Assembly: GCA_019235995.1 (NCBI GenBank)
Contig: JAFAJV010000138.1
Location: 1 to 38,919 of the forward strand
Source of the DNA: Vulcanimicrobiota bacterium
Lineage (GTDB): Bacteria; Vulcanimicrobiota; Vulcanimicrobiia; Vulcanimicrobiales; Vulcanimicrobiaceae
Direction: 5' to 3'
Length of the DNA: 38,919 bases
Below are positions 8,456 to 16,604 of this stretch, piece after piece; within the stretch, counting starts at the first letter, position 1, and every line of letters starts with the position of its first letter. The notes beneath the pieces were generated by a model. It did no database searches. It was not told the origin of the DNA and worked only from the letters and a program-made list of their open reading frames with translations. The translations under genes and the position numbers were made by a program.

Positions 8456-10932
8456 ATCATTCGGGTCAACACGAAGAGCACCTGAGCGCCTTGCAGTACA
8501 TAGGCATTCGGCAGGATGACCGGCTGGCCCGGAAGCGCTCCGTACGGCACGCCTCCACCCACGATCGTAAAGGGATTGCTGTAGACGTTCGTCAGGTTCG
8601 TCCCATATAAGCCGTATTCGAAGCCCCCGTGCCGATACGCGACGTGCGCGTCGAGGGTGGCGAAGCGCGAGCGATTGAGCTCGTTATACGCGCCCTCATA
8701 GTTGAGCCGCGCGCCGTACGAGATTCCCGCCGGCGCCGCTCGATCGACGGCCAGATACGCCTTGTGCAGCGGCTGTCCAAGGGCCTGTTGCCCCGCCACG
8801 AAGGTACCGTCTTGAATCGAGGGCGGGATGACGGTAAGGAAGGAACTGTCGACGTCCCAGCCGGCAAGGACGTGCAGGTTGTTGCCGAGTTCCTGGTCGG
8901 CGGTGAGCTCGACGCCGCGATAGACACCGTTACCGGCGTTCACCGGATAGCTCAGAGGACACGGAACGGGATTGCGTTTCGTCTGGCAGTTGGGAATCGG
9001 CGTGACGTTGAGCTGACTCGAAGGTGAGCGAAGGTTCGTCTGATACCAGTCCATCGCGACGTGCAGCGGGCGGCGACCCCGCGCAAGGATCTGTTCCATT
9101 CCGAGATCGTAATCGGTCGCATGATCGGGCCGCAGATTCGGGTTTCCGACGTAGACGATGCCGCCGACCGGCACGCGATCGACCGGCGGCGGAACGACGA
9201 GCTCGGTAAGCTGCGGGGTCTGAAAGGTGGTGCCGACGGATGCGCGCACGGCCGTGTTGCCGGTCGGCGTCCAAACGAAACCGGCGCGCGGATCGAAGCT
9301 CGAGCCGAAGGTGCTGAAATCGCTGTCGTAGAGCGCGAGCGAATAGTGGACGTGGCTGGTCGGATCGGCCTGATAGCGCAGCACTCCGGAACGCTGCGTT
9401 TGCGACAGCGCGAACGCTTGCACGGGCGGCGTCTTATCGGCGCCGACCGGCTTGGCCTGCGCGACGACCTGGCCCTGGACGTAGTTCGTGTCGAGCGTCT
9501 CCGTGCCGAGGTCGTATTTGAACGACAGCAGCCCGGTTCGGAAGTGATGGTCGATTTCGAACCAATCGTCGCCCAGCAGGTCGCGCTGATTGTAGAGGTA
9601 GGGCAGCGTCGCCTCTCCCGGGCCGGAAACCGACTGCGACGAGAGGGTGGTCTGGTGGCTGAAGAGCGCGATGGTCGCCGGTGCGCCGTCGATGCTTTCC
9701 TTTCCGAGCGGCAGCTGTGCGTCGAGGCCGTACTCGGCCTGATGCGCGCCGAGCGTCGTGCCGGCGAAGCTCTGATAGCCGCCGGAGCCCATAAAGCCCG
9801 GCGGCGTGTATGTCGTCAGGAGTGCCGAGTCGTCCTTGACGACGGTCTGATCGCGGAAGTTCAATTGGACGTAGCCGTAACCGTTCGCTCCGCCGAGCTG
9901 GTAGCGCAGCTTCGTGAGAATCGAGTTCCCGTTCGAAGAGCTGCCGACGCTCTGCGGCGACTCGTTCGGCGCGGGCGGTGCTACCGGCGGAGGCGGAGCG
10001 AGGACCGTCTGATTGACGGATCCCGACGAGGTCGCGTTGTGGAGCGAGACGGCATATCCGAGGCGGTCGTCGGTGCCCGTCGTCTGGAGCGTCTCGCCGA
10101 ACGTGCCGTAGGATCCGCCGAAGATGCGCAGCAGCGAGTGCGGCGTGGCCGTCGGCTGCAGCGTCACGATGTTCAGGCCGCCGCCGATCGTGTTCGGCCC
10201 GATCAGCGAGGACGGCGAGATGCCGTAGATGACCTGGACGTCTTGCAGGGCGGCCGGATCGAGCAGCGAGAGATCGACGGCGCCCGTGTTGCCGTTGTTG
10301 ACGGGATGTCCGTCGATGTCGACGAGCGTCTCCGTTGGGTCGGGACCCCGGACGGCGTACACGACCGTCGCGTTGCTGCCTCCGCCGAGCGGCAAGACCG
10401 GGGTCGTCGAAAGTTGCTTCCAGACCATCGACGAGACCGCGGTCACGCCCTCGGCCGCCGCCGCCTGCGCGTTGAGCGCGATCGTCGGCGCGGACGAAGT
10501 CGAGACCGTCTCGCCCGCCGACGCCCGCACCTGTCCGATGACGGTGAGCGAGTTGGTGGTTGCAGGCCAGAGCACGAGCGCGAGTGTTTTGTTCGCAGCA
10601 TCGAGCGTCACGGTTCGCTGCGAGAGAGCCTGATAGCCCGGAGCCGCGGCCTGGACAGAATACGTCCCCGGACGGATGTCGCGGAACTTGAACTCCCCGC
10701 GCGCGTCGCTGTGCTCGCGCTTGAGGTACGTCTGCGACGAGAGCACGATGGATGCGCCGGCGATCGGGCTTCCGTCGTTTGCGGTGACGGTGCCCTTCAC
10801 GTCAACCTTGTTCTGGTGGCCGTGATCGCGATCGTGGTCGTCGTGCGCGCGCGCGAAAGCGGCCGGCGCGAGGACGGCGACGATGACGAACAGCGCGGAC
10901 GCTGCGCGCGCGCATGCTATGAGGCTTCTCAT
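8452..10932 (-). CDS. TonB-dependent outer-membrane receptor with His-rich N-terminus
   Basis: The protein is 826 aa. Residues 1-27 are a signal peptide ending AAFARA; the mature protein opens with HDDHDRDHGHQNK, a probable metal-binding stretch. A carboxypeptidase-regulatory-like beta domain follows (about 42-125: VKGTVTANDGSPIAGASIVL, FKFRDIRPGTYSVQA), then the plug (about 150-280: VDIDGHPVNN, LDPAALQDVQVIYG, NTIGGGLNIVT), then a beta barrel to the C-terminus (LRPDHATDYDLGMEQ). It should import a scarce ligand with TonB energy; the histidines suggest a metal or metal chelate. The ATG at 10932 was chosen because it begins the signal peptide; the open frame extends 54 codons further into the upstream gene. 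It follows the membrane-protein gene by 34 bases and converges on the GNAT gene with overlapping stops. Confidence 0.88.
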   Translation of the reverse strand: MRSLIACARAASALFVIVAVLAPAAFARAHDDHDRDHGHQNKVDVKGTVTANDGSPIAGASIVLSSQTYLKREHSDARGEFKFRDIRPGTYSVQAAAPGYQALSQRTVTLDAANKTLALVLWPATTNSLTVIGQVRASAGETVSTSSAPTIALNAQAAAAEGVTAVSSMVWKQLSTTPVLPLGGGSNATVVYAVRGPDPTETLVDIDGHPVNNGNTGAVDLSLLDPAALQDVQVIYGISPSSLIGPNTIGGGLNIVTLQPTATPHSLLRIFGGSYGTFGETLQTTGTDDRLGYAVSLHNATSSGSVNQTVLAPPPPVAPPAPNESPQSVGSSSNGNSILTKLRYQLGGANGYGYVQLNFRDQTVVKDDSALLTTYTPPGFMGSGGYQSFAGTTLGAHQAEYGLDAQLPLGKESIDGAPATIALFSHQTTLSSQSVSGPGEATLPYLYNQRDLLGDDWFEIDHHFRTGLLSFKYDLGTETLDTNYVQGQVVAQAKPVGADKTPPVQAFALSQTQRSGVLRYQADPTSHVHYSLALYDSDFSTFGSSFDPRAGFVWTPTGNTAVRASVGTTFQTPQLTELVVPPPVDRVPVGGIVYVGNPNLRPDHATDYDLGMEQILARGRRPLHVAMDWYQTNLRSPSSQLNVTPIPNCQTKRNPVPCPLSYPVNAGNGVYRGVELTADQELGNNLHVLAGWDVDSSFLTVIPPSIQDGTFVAGQQALGQPLHKAYLAVDRAAPAGISYGARLNYEGAYNELNRSRFATLDAHVAYRHGGFEYGLYGTNLTNVYSNPFTIVGGGVPYGALPGQPVILPNAYVLQGAQVLFVLTRMI

Positions 10933-10966
10933 GAGGCTCCTGGGGCGGTGTCGAGTTAGGGGGAAA

Positions 10967-11614
10967 CTACGCGAACAGGAGCCGGGGCGGGCCGCGCTTG
11001 CACAGGCGCAGCGCGTTTGGGGCACGACGGCGGCGCGGCGTGAAGCCGCGCGACGTGACGCTGTAGCTCGAACCGCGAACCGGTTCGACCACACGTCGCA
11101 GCAGCGTGACGATGATCGTAGCGATCGAGTCGCGGTGCGAGATGAGCCAACAAACGACTGCGTAGATCATCAGCGCGACGGCGACGGCACATACGACCGT
11201 CGTGGCGAGGCCGAGGAGGAGCGAGCCCCCGAACGCGTCGTCGAGCGCCCGGACCGGCGCGCCGGCGAGCCGGCCGTCGAGCCACTCCATCGCCGGCACA
11301 AGCGCGACGCTGCCGGCAACCGCGGCCGCCACGAAAGCGAGTGCCTTCGGCAGGCGCAGCGCCGAAACGAGGAGGCGCCACCGATTCGCGGACGCGATTT
11401 CGCAGCAGGCTCGCAGGCCGCGCCCTGCTAGAATGACGGCGAGGATCAATGCCGCGCTGCTGAGGAGCTCGCGCGAGCCGTGAGCGACATGATCGTAACT
11501 ATCGCGGGCGAGCGCGTAGTCGCCGACGACGTCGATGGCGACGTGCGCCAGCGCCGCGCCGGCGGCAGCGGCACATAAGACTAACGAGAGGAGGGTCCGA
11601 AACCCAACGGGCAC
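10967..11614 (-). CDS. Four-helix membrane protein upstream of the receptor gene
   Basis: The 215-aa product starts at GTG 11614 with a hydrophobic segment (LLSLVLCAAAAGAALAHVAI). It has about three further membrane segments: LLSSAALILAVILAG, ALAFVAAAVAGSVALVPAM, and LLLGLATTVVCAVAVALMI. The basic cytoplasmic tail has scattered Arg, one Cys and a terminal GPPRLLFA. Two histidines with aspartates lie in the first periplasmic loop (SYDHVAHGS). The family is not recognised. It is 34 bases upstream of the TonB-dependent receptor gene in the same direction, so a role in the same uptake system is plausible but unproven. Confidence 0.7.
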   Translation of the reverse strand: MPVGFRTLLSLVLCAAAAGAALAHVAIDVVGDYALARDSYDHVAHGSRELLSSAALILAVILAGRGLRACCEIASANRWRLLVSALRLPKALAFVAAAVAGSVALVPAMEWLDGRLAGAPVRALDDAFGGSLLLGLATTVVCAVAVALMIYAVVCWLISHRDSIATIIVTLLRRVVEPVRGSSYSVTSRGFTPRRRRAPNALRLCKRGPPRLLFA

Positions 11615-11676
11615 GGCTCGCGCTTCGACGCGCTTCGTGCCCGTCCTACGAACGTTGTTGAGCTAGATTGCTTTTA

Positions 11677-12078
11677 TCAGTGCGACGGAGCAATCCAAAC
11701 GGTGCCGCCCGCCCACTTCACTTGGACCGGGACGCAGCTCGACGTTTGAGCGCCGGCGTAGGTCACGTCGTTGTACAGGCTGAGCACGTGGTCGATCGTC
11801 GCCCCGGGCGAGAATGAACCGACGTCCTGCACGCGGCGCAGATAGTGCTGCGACGCGTTGCGGTATCCCACGACGAACGTGATCTCGGAGGCCGTCTTCT
11901 TGCCGAGGTTGACATAGACGATGTGCGTGCCGGCCGCCATATGGCTGAGCGGCTTCGGCTTTTCGATCGTGCAGCTCTTGATCAGGATCGGAGCCGCGGC
12001 CGCAGCCGGGAGGGTCGCGGCAATCGCCGCGGCGATGCCCACCGCCGTCACTGCGACGATGCTACGTAGAGAAGTCAT
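11677..12078 (-). CDS. Small secreted protein of unknown function
   Basis: This is a 133-aa protein with a clear Sec signal peptide (SIVAVTAVGIAAAIAATLPAAAAA, residues 5-28). The mature part has two cysteines (SCTIEKPKPLS and SSCVPVQVKW) that may form one disulfide, and a beta-rich pattern such as THIVYVNLGKKTASEITFVV. The ATG at 12078 is preceded by a good ribosome binding site (AGGAG about nine bases away on the minus strand), which decides the start against a longer frame. It is divergent from the metallopeptidase gene across 136 bp. No domain is recognised. Confidence 0.8.
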   Translation of the reverse strand: MTSLRSIVAVTAVGIAAAIAATLPAAAAAPILIKSCTIEKPKPLSHMAAGTHIVYVNLGKKTASEITFVVGYRNASQHYLRRVQDVGSFSPGATIDHVLSLYNDVTYAGAQTSSCVPVQVKWAGGTVWIAPSH

Positions 12079-12214
12079 GCGATTTATTACTCTCCTAAAG
12101 GCTAAAGAATTAAGCGGGGGGTGGCTTCCCGCGTCTCCAAGCCTTCTCCTGGCAAAGAGCGAGCCTTCCTCCCGTAGAAGGTGCTCAAACGCCCCCGGCA
12201 GCAGAATCGCTACG

Positions 12215-12580
12215 GTGACCGGCGGGAATCTGTCGCGGGACGAATTCGAACGCGTCGTCGACGAGGCCATCGAGTCGCTGCCGCGACGATTCGCCGATCT
12301 CGTCGAGAATGTCGCCATCGCCGTCGAGGAGGAGCCATCCGCGGAGGATCTCGGGAGCGTCGACGACGATCCCGACGTCGAGCTGCTCGGCATCTACCGC
12401 GGCGTGGCCCTCACCGAGCGGTCACACGACGCGCCGCTGATGCCCGACGAGATCGCCGTCTTCCGCGGCCCGATCAATCGCGTCACTCACTCCTGGCACG
12501 AGGCTGTCGAGGAGGTGCGCGAGACCGTCATGCACGAGCTCGGACACTATTTCGGCCTCGGCGACGACGAGATGCCCTAA
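12215..12580 (+). CDS. Zincin-like metallopeptidase (DUF1025/PF06262 type)
   Basis: The protein is 121 aa from GTG 12215. It opens SRDEFERVVDEAIESLPRRF and ends with RETVMHELGHYFGLGDDEM, the HExxHxxGxxD zinc-binding and catalytic motif of minimal zincins. Length and the PRRFADLVENVAIAVEEEPS segment agree with the short cytoplasmic family annotated as metallopeptidase family protein. No signal peptide is present. The frame is open further upstream, but that part is antisense to the secreted-protein gene, so the shorter start is preferred. No strong Shine-Dalgarno sequence is seen. Natural substrates of this family are not known. Confidence 0.85.
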   Translation: MTGGNLSRDEFERVVDEAIESLPRRFADLVENVAIAVEEEPSAEDLGSVDDDPDVELLGIYRGVALTERSHDAPLMPDEIAVFRGPINRVTHSWHEAVEEVRETVMHELGHYFGLGDDEMP

Positions 12581-12648
12581 CCGCACAGCCTGCGCCGAGT
12601 TTCGTCGGCAGGTAGGGCTTTGCCGGGGTGGTAATACGGGCGTATCTC

Positions 12649-12666
12649 GCTAGGCGTCTGCCTAGC
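12649..12666 (+). terminator. Perfect palindrome hairpin before the EXORDIUM-like lipoprotein gene
   Basis: GCTAGGC (12649-12655), loop GTCT, GCCTAGC (12660-12666), then TTTATT. It can act as a short factor-independent terminator for the metallopeptidase gene 69 bases earlier. It is also a symmetric site immediately upstream of the GAGGAG ribosome binding site (12675-12680) of the next gene, so a regulatory role is possible. A loose promoter-like pair, TTGCCG at 12620 and TATCTC at 12643 with a 17-base spacer, lies just before it. Confidence 0.45.
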
Positions 12667-12690
12667 TTTATTATGAGGAGTGTGCGATCT

Positions 12691-13641
12691 ATGCGTACCT
12701 GTTCCCGTTTCGCAGCGATCCTCGCATGCGTGACGGCGCTCGCCGTGGCGGGTTGCTCCGGTTACGGCGTCGCGCCAACCATCGGTTCGGCGACTCAGAC
12801 GTCCGGGAGCGGCGGGCCGTCGTTTTCGGCCGGATGGATTCATAAGGACGGTATCGTCTACCACGTGCCGCATTACATGGGAATTCGCGGGTCGACGCCG
12901 CAGGTCAGGCCCGACATCGTTCTCACGTATTACGGCGGCCCCGTGCAGGTCACGCCGCTGGTCTTCATCACGTTTTGGGGCTACACGAAGTACGGCGACG
13001 CGCACGGCGTGAAGCCGCTGCTCGAAAGCTACATCTCAAGCATGGGCGGCAGCAAGCACAACAACATCTACACGCAGTATTCCGAGGTCGTCGGCGGCAA
13101 GACGACCTTCATCACCAACCCGTCGCAGCAGTACGGCGGCGCCTGGGAAGATGACGTCGACGCGGTGCCGAGGCGACCGACCGACGCGCAAGTCGCTGCC
13201 GAGGCCCTCAAAGCGGTTGCGCACTTCGGCTACAACGCGAACGCGTCGTACGTCGTCGCGACGCCGCACGGGCACAGCACCTCCGGGTTCGCGACGCAGT
13301 GGTGCGCCTATCATAGCGCCACATCGAGCCAGGGCAGCCTCGTGTCGTACACGAATTTGCCGTACATGCCCGACGGCGGGGCGAGCTGCGGGTCCAACAT
13401 CATTTCCCCGCCCTCCGACGAGAGCGGCGCCGACGAGGGCGTGACGATCGTGGAGGGTCACGAGCAGGGCGAGTCCGTGACGGATCCCAATCCGCCCTAC
13501 GGCTGGTACAACTACCAGGACGGCGAGATCGGCGATATCTGCGCGTGGCAGAACATCCAAAACGACCCGTTCGGCTCCAACTCGTACACGATGCAACCGA
13601 TGTTCAGCAACGCAACTCAGTCCTGCGTGCACTCCTACTAG
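12691..13641 (+). CDS. Lipoprotein resembling EXORDIUM/phosphate-induced protein family
   Basis: The ATG at 12691 lies ten bases after GAGGAG, which decides the start; the protein is 316 aa. Residues 1-22 are a lipoprotein signal with lipobox AVAGC (Cys22). The mature protein contains PDIVLTYYGGPVQVTPLVFI, a region around NIYTQYSEVVGG, two cysteine-containing segments, and GVTIVEGHEQGESVTDPNPP followed by YNYQDGEIGDICAWQN. The last block resembles the conserved HE-(L/Q)xE-xVT(N/D)P ... EI(A/G)D(L/I)C block of plant EXORDIUM/PHI-1 proteins and bacterial relatives, and also recalls a metallopeptidase-like HE motif. Biochemical function is unknown in the family. It is followed by a hairpin and is probably monocistronic. 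Confidence 0.7.
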   Translation: MRTCSRFAAILACVTALAVAGCSGYGVAPTIGSATQTSGSGGPSFSAGWIHKDGIVYHVPHYMGIRGSTPQVRPDIVLTYYGGPVQVTPLVFITFWGYTKYGDAHGVKPLLESYISSMGGSKHNNIYTQYSEVVGGKTTFITNPSQQYGGAWEDDVDAVPRRPTDAQVAAEALKAVAHFGYNANASYVVATPHGHSTSGFATQWCAYHSATSSQGSLVSYTNLPYMPDGGASCGSNIISPPSDESGADEGVTIVEGHEQGESVTDPNPPYGWYNYQDGEIGDICAWQNIQNDPFGSNSYTMQPMFSNATQSCVHSY

Positions 13642-13664
13642 CGCGCCGAACCCAGCACACATCG

Positions 13665-13693
13665 GAAGGGCCGCTCTAAACCAGCGGGCCTTC
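13665..13693 (+). terminator. Stem-loop after the lipoprotein gene
   Basis: GAAGGGCCGCT (13665-13675), a seven-base loop, and AGCGGGCCTTC (13683-13693) pair at ten of eleven positions. It lies 23 bases after the stop at 13641 in a gap of about 115 bp. The U-tract is missing, so termination may be weak or factor-assisted. Confidence 0.5.
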
Positions 13694-13756
13694 ACACAGG
13701 GATCGAGCAAGATTCGGATGGTTTTCTGAGCGGTCGCCGTGCGAAAATCGTCCTCG

Positions 13757-14227
13757 ATGACGCATTTTCGTATCAGCGGGCTTGCGCCCGCACAATTCAC
13801 GCACCTCTACGGCCTCGGTGACGGCGCGCTGGGGGCTCTCGGCGTCGTTCCTTACGTCGTCGACGCCAAGCCGGGCTTTCCGGATCGCATCGAGATGCGC
13901 GACCTCGAGGTTGGCGAGAGGGCGCTGTTGTTGAATTATACGCACCTCGACGCACGCTCTCCCTATCGGTCGAGTCACGCGATCTTCGTCCGCGAGGCTG
14001 CGACGGAGCCCTACGATCGCGTCAACGAGGTGCCCGAGGTCATGCGCACGCGAGCGTTGAGCCTTCGCGCATTCGATGCGGATCACATGATGGTGGATTC
14101 GGACCTCACCGACGGCGGCGCGATCGAGGCGCTCATCGAGCGCTTCTTTTCGGACCCCAGGGTGGCGTATATTCACGTGCACAATGCGAAGCCCGGATGC
14201 TATTCCGGCCGCATCACGAGGGAGTGA
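13757..14227 (+). CDS. DUF1203 protein
   Basis: This 156-aa protein begins MTHFRISGLAPAQFTHLYGL. It has the DUF1203 hallmarks: VVDAKPGFPDRIEMRDLEVG, then ERALLLNYTHLDARSPYRSS, HAIFVREA, and the C-terminal VAYIHVHNAKPGCYSGRI. It has no signal peptide and is of usual family length. The internal ATG at 13757 is preferred to a GTG at 13739 because family members start at this FRISGL element; neither start has a good ribosome binding site. The function of DUF1203 is unknown, although conserved His, Tyr and Cys residues suggest an enzyme or ligand-binding protein. Confidence 0.88.
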   Translation: MTHFRISGLAPAQFTHLYGLGDGALGALGVVPYVVDAKPGFPDRIEMRDLEVGERALLLNYTHLDARSPYRSSHAIFVREAATEPYDRVNEVPEVMRTRALSLRAFDADHMMVDSDLTDGGAIEALIERFFSDPRVAYIHVHNAKPGCYSGRITRE

Positions 14228-14281
14228 CGGCCAGCGGCCCTAAGAGCAGCCTTGCGGGTGCTCCCATGAGGCGTGCTAACA

Positions 14282-15826
14282 ATGAAAACACCGTCATTTC
14301 TAAGACCGATTGACTGTATATGTTTGCTGGTGCTTTGCGGCGTTTCCGGCTGTGCCGGTGCCGGGCTCGAACCGGTTCCGGGCGTCCCCGGCGGAACGAC
14401 GCCGGGAGCGACGGTATTCGACCAAAGTTCGACGACGTGCAGCGTTTCGTACGAGGGGATTATCTGGTACCGGCTACCCGCCGGGCAGTTCTCGCCGATC
14501 GACGTGAAACACGCGCAGTGTTCGAATAGTCTTTCTACGAACAACGCGCCTCCTCGCCCCCGTTGGGCTATTCCGCGCGGACCGACGCAGACGCGCTTCG
14601 TTGCCACCTCCTTGCAGCAAGCGCATTTTGTTTCCGGCGGAATGCAAAGCATCGAGGCGGATGCTCGACAAAACGGCCTGCCCGTCTCGTGGATGGCCGC
14701 GGCGATAGACTTCGTCAGTGAGGCCGGCGAGCTCTACGACCTCTACCATCAAAAAAATGGCGACGACATCGAGGGAGCGAGTTATCCGCTGCTCATTCAT
14801 TACCTCAAGAGCAAGTTCGCCTGGTACGTACCGACGGTGAGCGTCGAAGGCGCCGGCCACGAGCGCAACATCGGCGGGCTGCTGGCCTTGCACGAGCACG
14901 CTTTTTGGGGGATCACCTGGAACAGCCACGGCACCGATGGGACCTATGATTACGGGGCGCCGTGGGGCAGTTACTGCGCCGATCCAACCTCGTATAAGCG
15001 CCCGCAGCCGAATGGGCAGTGCTCGCTGCTCGCGCTGGAGTGGACGGCGAGAGACCTCACTCGCGCGTATTTGAGCGGATACGAGGACTATTTTTCGACG
15101 GACCCGGACGATCTGCAGCAACGCGCCGGCTTTTCGACGAGCGGCGCAGAGCAGTATATTCGTGAGTTAGCCGACGCGTACGCAGCCGCCGGCGAGACGC
15201 AACCGATCGTCATGATGTCCCAACAAGAGAGCAACTACAACAACACTACCCCGGGTGATCCGGAGGTTCTGGCGGCGTTATACAATCAAGCGAAGAATGA
15301 CGGCATGAAGGTCGAGACCTTACGAGACGTTGCCGCCGACGCGGCGACGTTTTCGGCGGCGCCACGCGCGGCTGCGTTCCCGTTCATCCCTGGAGGCGAT
15401 GCGATCCCGTCGCCGATCGTTAACGGACAAACGGTCTACCCCGCGACGATCGACTATCACGACACGAAAATCGGCATGAGCTTCTTGGCCGGGCACACTT
15501 TGCCGACTCGCGCGTTTCGCTATTCGGATGATCCGGTATCGAGGTACGACGTTCCGCTCGTGTCTCTCCCCCGCGCGGACTACCCGACGCTCGAGAAGGC
15601 CGTCGTGAGCAAGAAGCGGCTGGTGCTCGAGCTCGTGTCCCCTGTTGCGTTGCATTTTGGAATAGCCTTATGGGCCTCACCGGAGATATTGCGGATACGC
15701 CAGCCCAACGCGATTCCGGCCGGTCGCGCGGGCGAGGTCGTTACGTTCGATCTGCAGCAAGGCGAGAATGACATCGTCATCGACTGCCCGGGCTGCACCG
15801 CGACCACGCTGCCCTATTCGACCTAA
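14282..15826 (+). CDS. Large lipoprotein of unknown function, possible NodB-like fold
   Basis: The protein is 514 aa from ATG 14282 (GAGG eleven bases before). A lipoprotein signal ends in VSGC (Cys24). The middle part contains ARQNGLPVSWMAAAIDFVSE, KFAWYVPTVSVEGAGHERN, and FWGITWNSHGTDGTYDYGAP, a His/Asp-rich pattern at the ends of predicted strands that loosely recalls polysaccharide deacetylases (NodB-like), and later QPIVMMSQQESNYNNTTPGD. The last 100 residues look like a beta sandwich (KKRLVLELVSPVALHFGIAL, FDLQQGENDIVIDCPGC). I do not recognise a specific family, and the deacetylase comparison is weak. Base composition is slightly less GC-rich than the neighbours. Confidence 0.72.
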   Translation: MKTPSFLRPIDCICLLVLCGVSGCAGAGLEPVPGVPGGTTPGATVFDQSSTTCSVSYEGIIWYRLPAGQFSPIDVKHAQCSNSLSTNNAPPRPRWAIPRGPTQTRFVATSLQQAHFVSGGMQSIEADARQNGLPVSWMAAAIDFVSEAGELYDLYHQKNGDDIEGASYPLLIHYLKSKFAWYVPTVSVEGAGHERNIGGLLALHEHAFWGITWNSHGTDGTYDYGAPWGSYCADPTSYKRPQPNGQCSLLALEWTARDLTRAYLSGYEDYFSTDPDDLQQRAGFSTSGAEQYIRELADAYAAAGETQPIVMMSQQESNYNNTTPGDPEVLAALYNQAKNDGMKVETLRDVAADAATFSAAPRAAAFPFIPGGDAIPSPIVNGQTVYPATIDYHDTKIGMSFLAGHTLPTRAFRYSDDPVSRYDVPLVSLPRADYPTLEKAVVSKKRLVLELVSPVALHFGIALWASPEILRIRQPNAIPAGRAGEVVTFDLQQGENDIVIDCPGCTATTLPYST

Positions 15827-15870
15827 GGCGCCCGCGCGTCACAAATCTCGCGCTCGGCTGTTAGAGGCGT

Positions 15871-16560
15871 ATGAGCTCGTCACGCACGGCCGTCCTTTTC
15901 GCGCTTTCGCTCGGATTGGGCGTGGCGCCGTACGCGGAGATGGCTCCGCTGAGCCGCTACCTCATCGCGGACCGTCGGGCCGAGATCGCGCTCGCGCGCA
16001 GCGCCGCGCCCGCGGTACTTTCGGCGCACGCCACCGTGCTCGTGCTCACGCAGCGCGGCTACGACACGGCGGTGCAGGGCACGAACGGCTTCAAGTGTCT
16101 GGTCGAGCGCTCGTGGGAGAGCCCGTTCGATAACGCCGACTTCTGGAACTGGAAGCTCCGCGGACCCGTGTGCTACAACCCGCCGGCTTCGCGGACCGTC
16201 TTGCGGTACACGATCTTTCGGACCAAGATGGCGCTGGCAGGCGTCGGTAAGGCGCAGATGCTCGATCGTTTTCAGGCCGCCATTACGAATAGGCAGTTGC
16301 CGCCGGCGGCGCAGGGCTCCATGGCGTACATGATGTCCAAGCAGCAGTATCTCGGCGATTCCCCAAAGGCGTGGCACCCGCACCTGATGTTTTACGCCCC
16401 GCAGGCCGACGGTGACGGCTCCGGCGCCAGCTGGGGCGCCGACCGGCGCGGATCGCCGGTCCTCTTCGATTCCTCGGATCACATCATGCCCGAGCCGTGG
16501 GCGCTCTTCTTCGTGCCCGTGGCCCACTGGTCTGACGGATCGCCGGCGCCCAGCATGTAA
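15871..16560 (+). CDS. Secreted protein of unknown function
   Basis: This 229-aa protein has a short signal-like N-terminus (VLFALSLGLGVAPYAEM). The mature part includes ATVLVLTQRGYDTAVQGTNG, FKCLVERSWESPFDN, a second cysteine in GPVCYNP (likely disulfide with the first), and SMAYMMSKQQYLGDSPKAWH before HPHLMFYAPQ. It looks like a globular periplasmic protein. The ATG at 15871 follows TTAGAGGCGT, an acceptable ribosome binding site. No family is assigned. It lies 44 bases after the lipoprotein gene and could share its transcript. Confidence 0.75.
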   Translation: MSSSRTAVLFALSLGLGVAPYAEMAPLSRYLIADRRAEIALARSAAPAVLSAHATVLVLTQRGYDTAVQGTNGFKCLVERSWESPFDNADFWNWKLRGPVCYNPPASRTVLRYTIFRTKMALAGVGKAQMLDRFQAAITNRQLPPAAQGSMAYMMSKQQYLGDSPKAWHPHLMFYAPQADGDGSGASWGADRRGSPVLFDSSDHIMPEPWALFFVPVAHWSDGSPAPSM

Positions 16561-16582
16561 CGTCGGTAACGTTTCCGTACGC

Positions 16583-16604
16583 GTGGGCCGCTACACTGGC
16601 CCAC
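16583..16604 (+). promoter_or_regulatory. Perfect 7-bp hairpin abutting the 37-aa ORF
   Basis: GTGGGCC (16583-16589), an eight-base loop, and GGCCCAC (16598-16604) end exactly at the ATG at 16605. It lies 22 bases after the preceding stop. Without a U-tract it is a poor terminator; in an mRNA it would occlude the region where a ribosome binding site should be. Confidence 0.4.

Noticed and set aside
9061-10959. 632-codon plus-strand open frame
   Set aside because: It is antisense to the TonB-dependent receptor, whose signal, plug and barrel motifs are unambiguous.
11666-11695. Inverted repeat GATTGCT/AGCAATC at the end of the small secreted-protein gene
   Set aside because: The 16-base loop and the overlap with the coding end and stop make it a weak terminator candidate; it could be chance.
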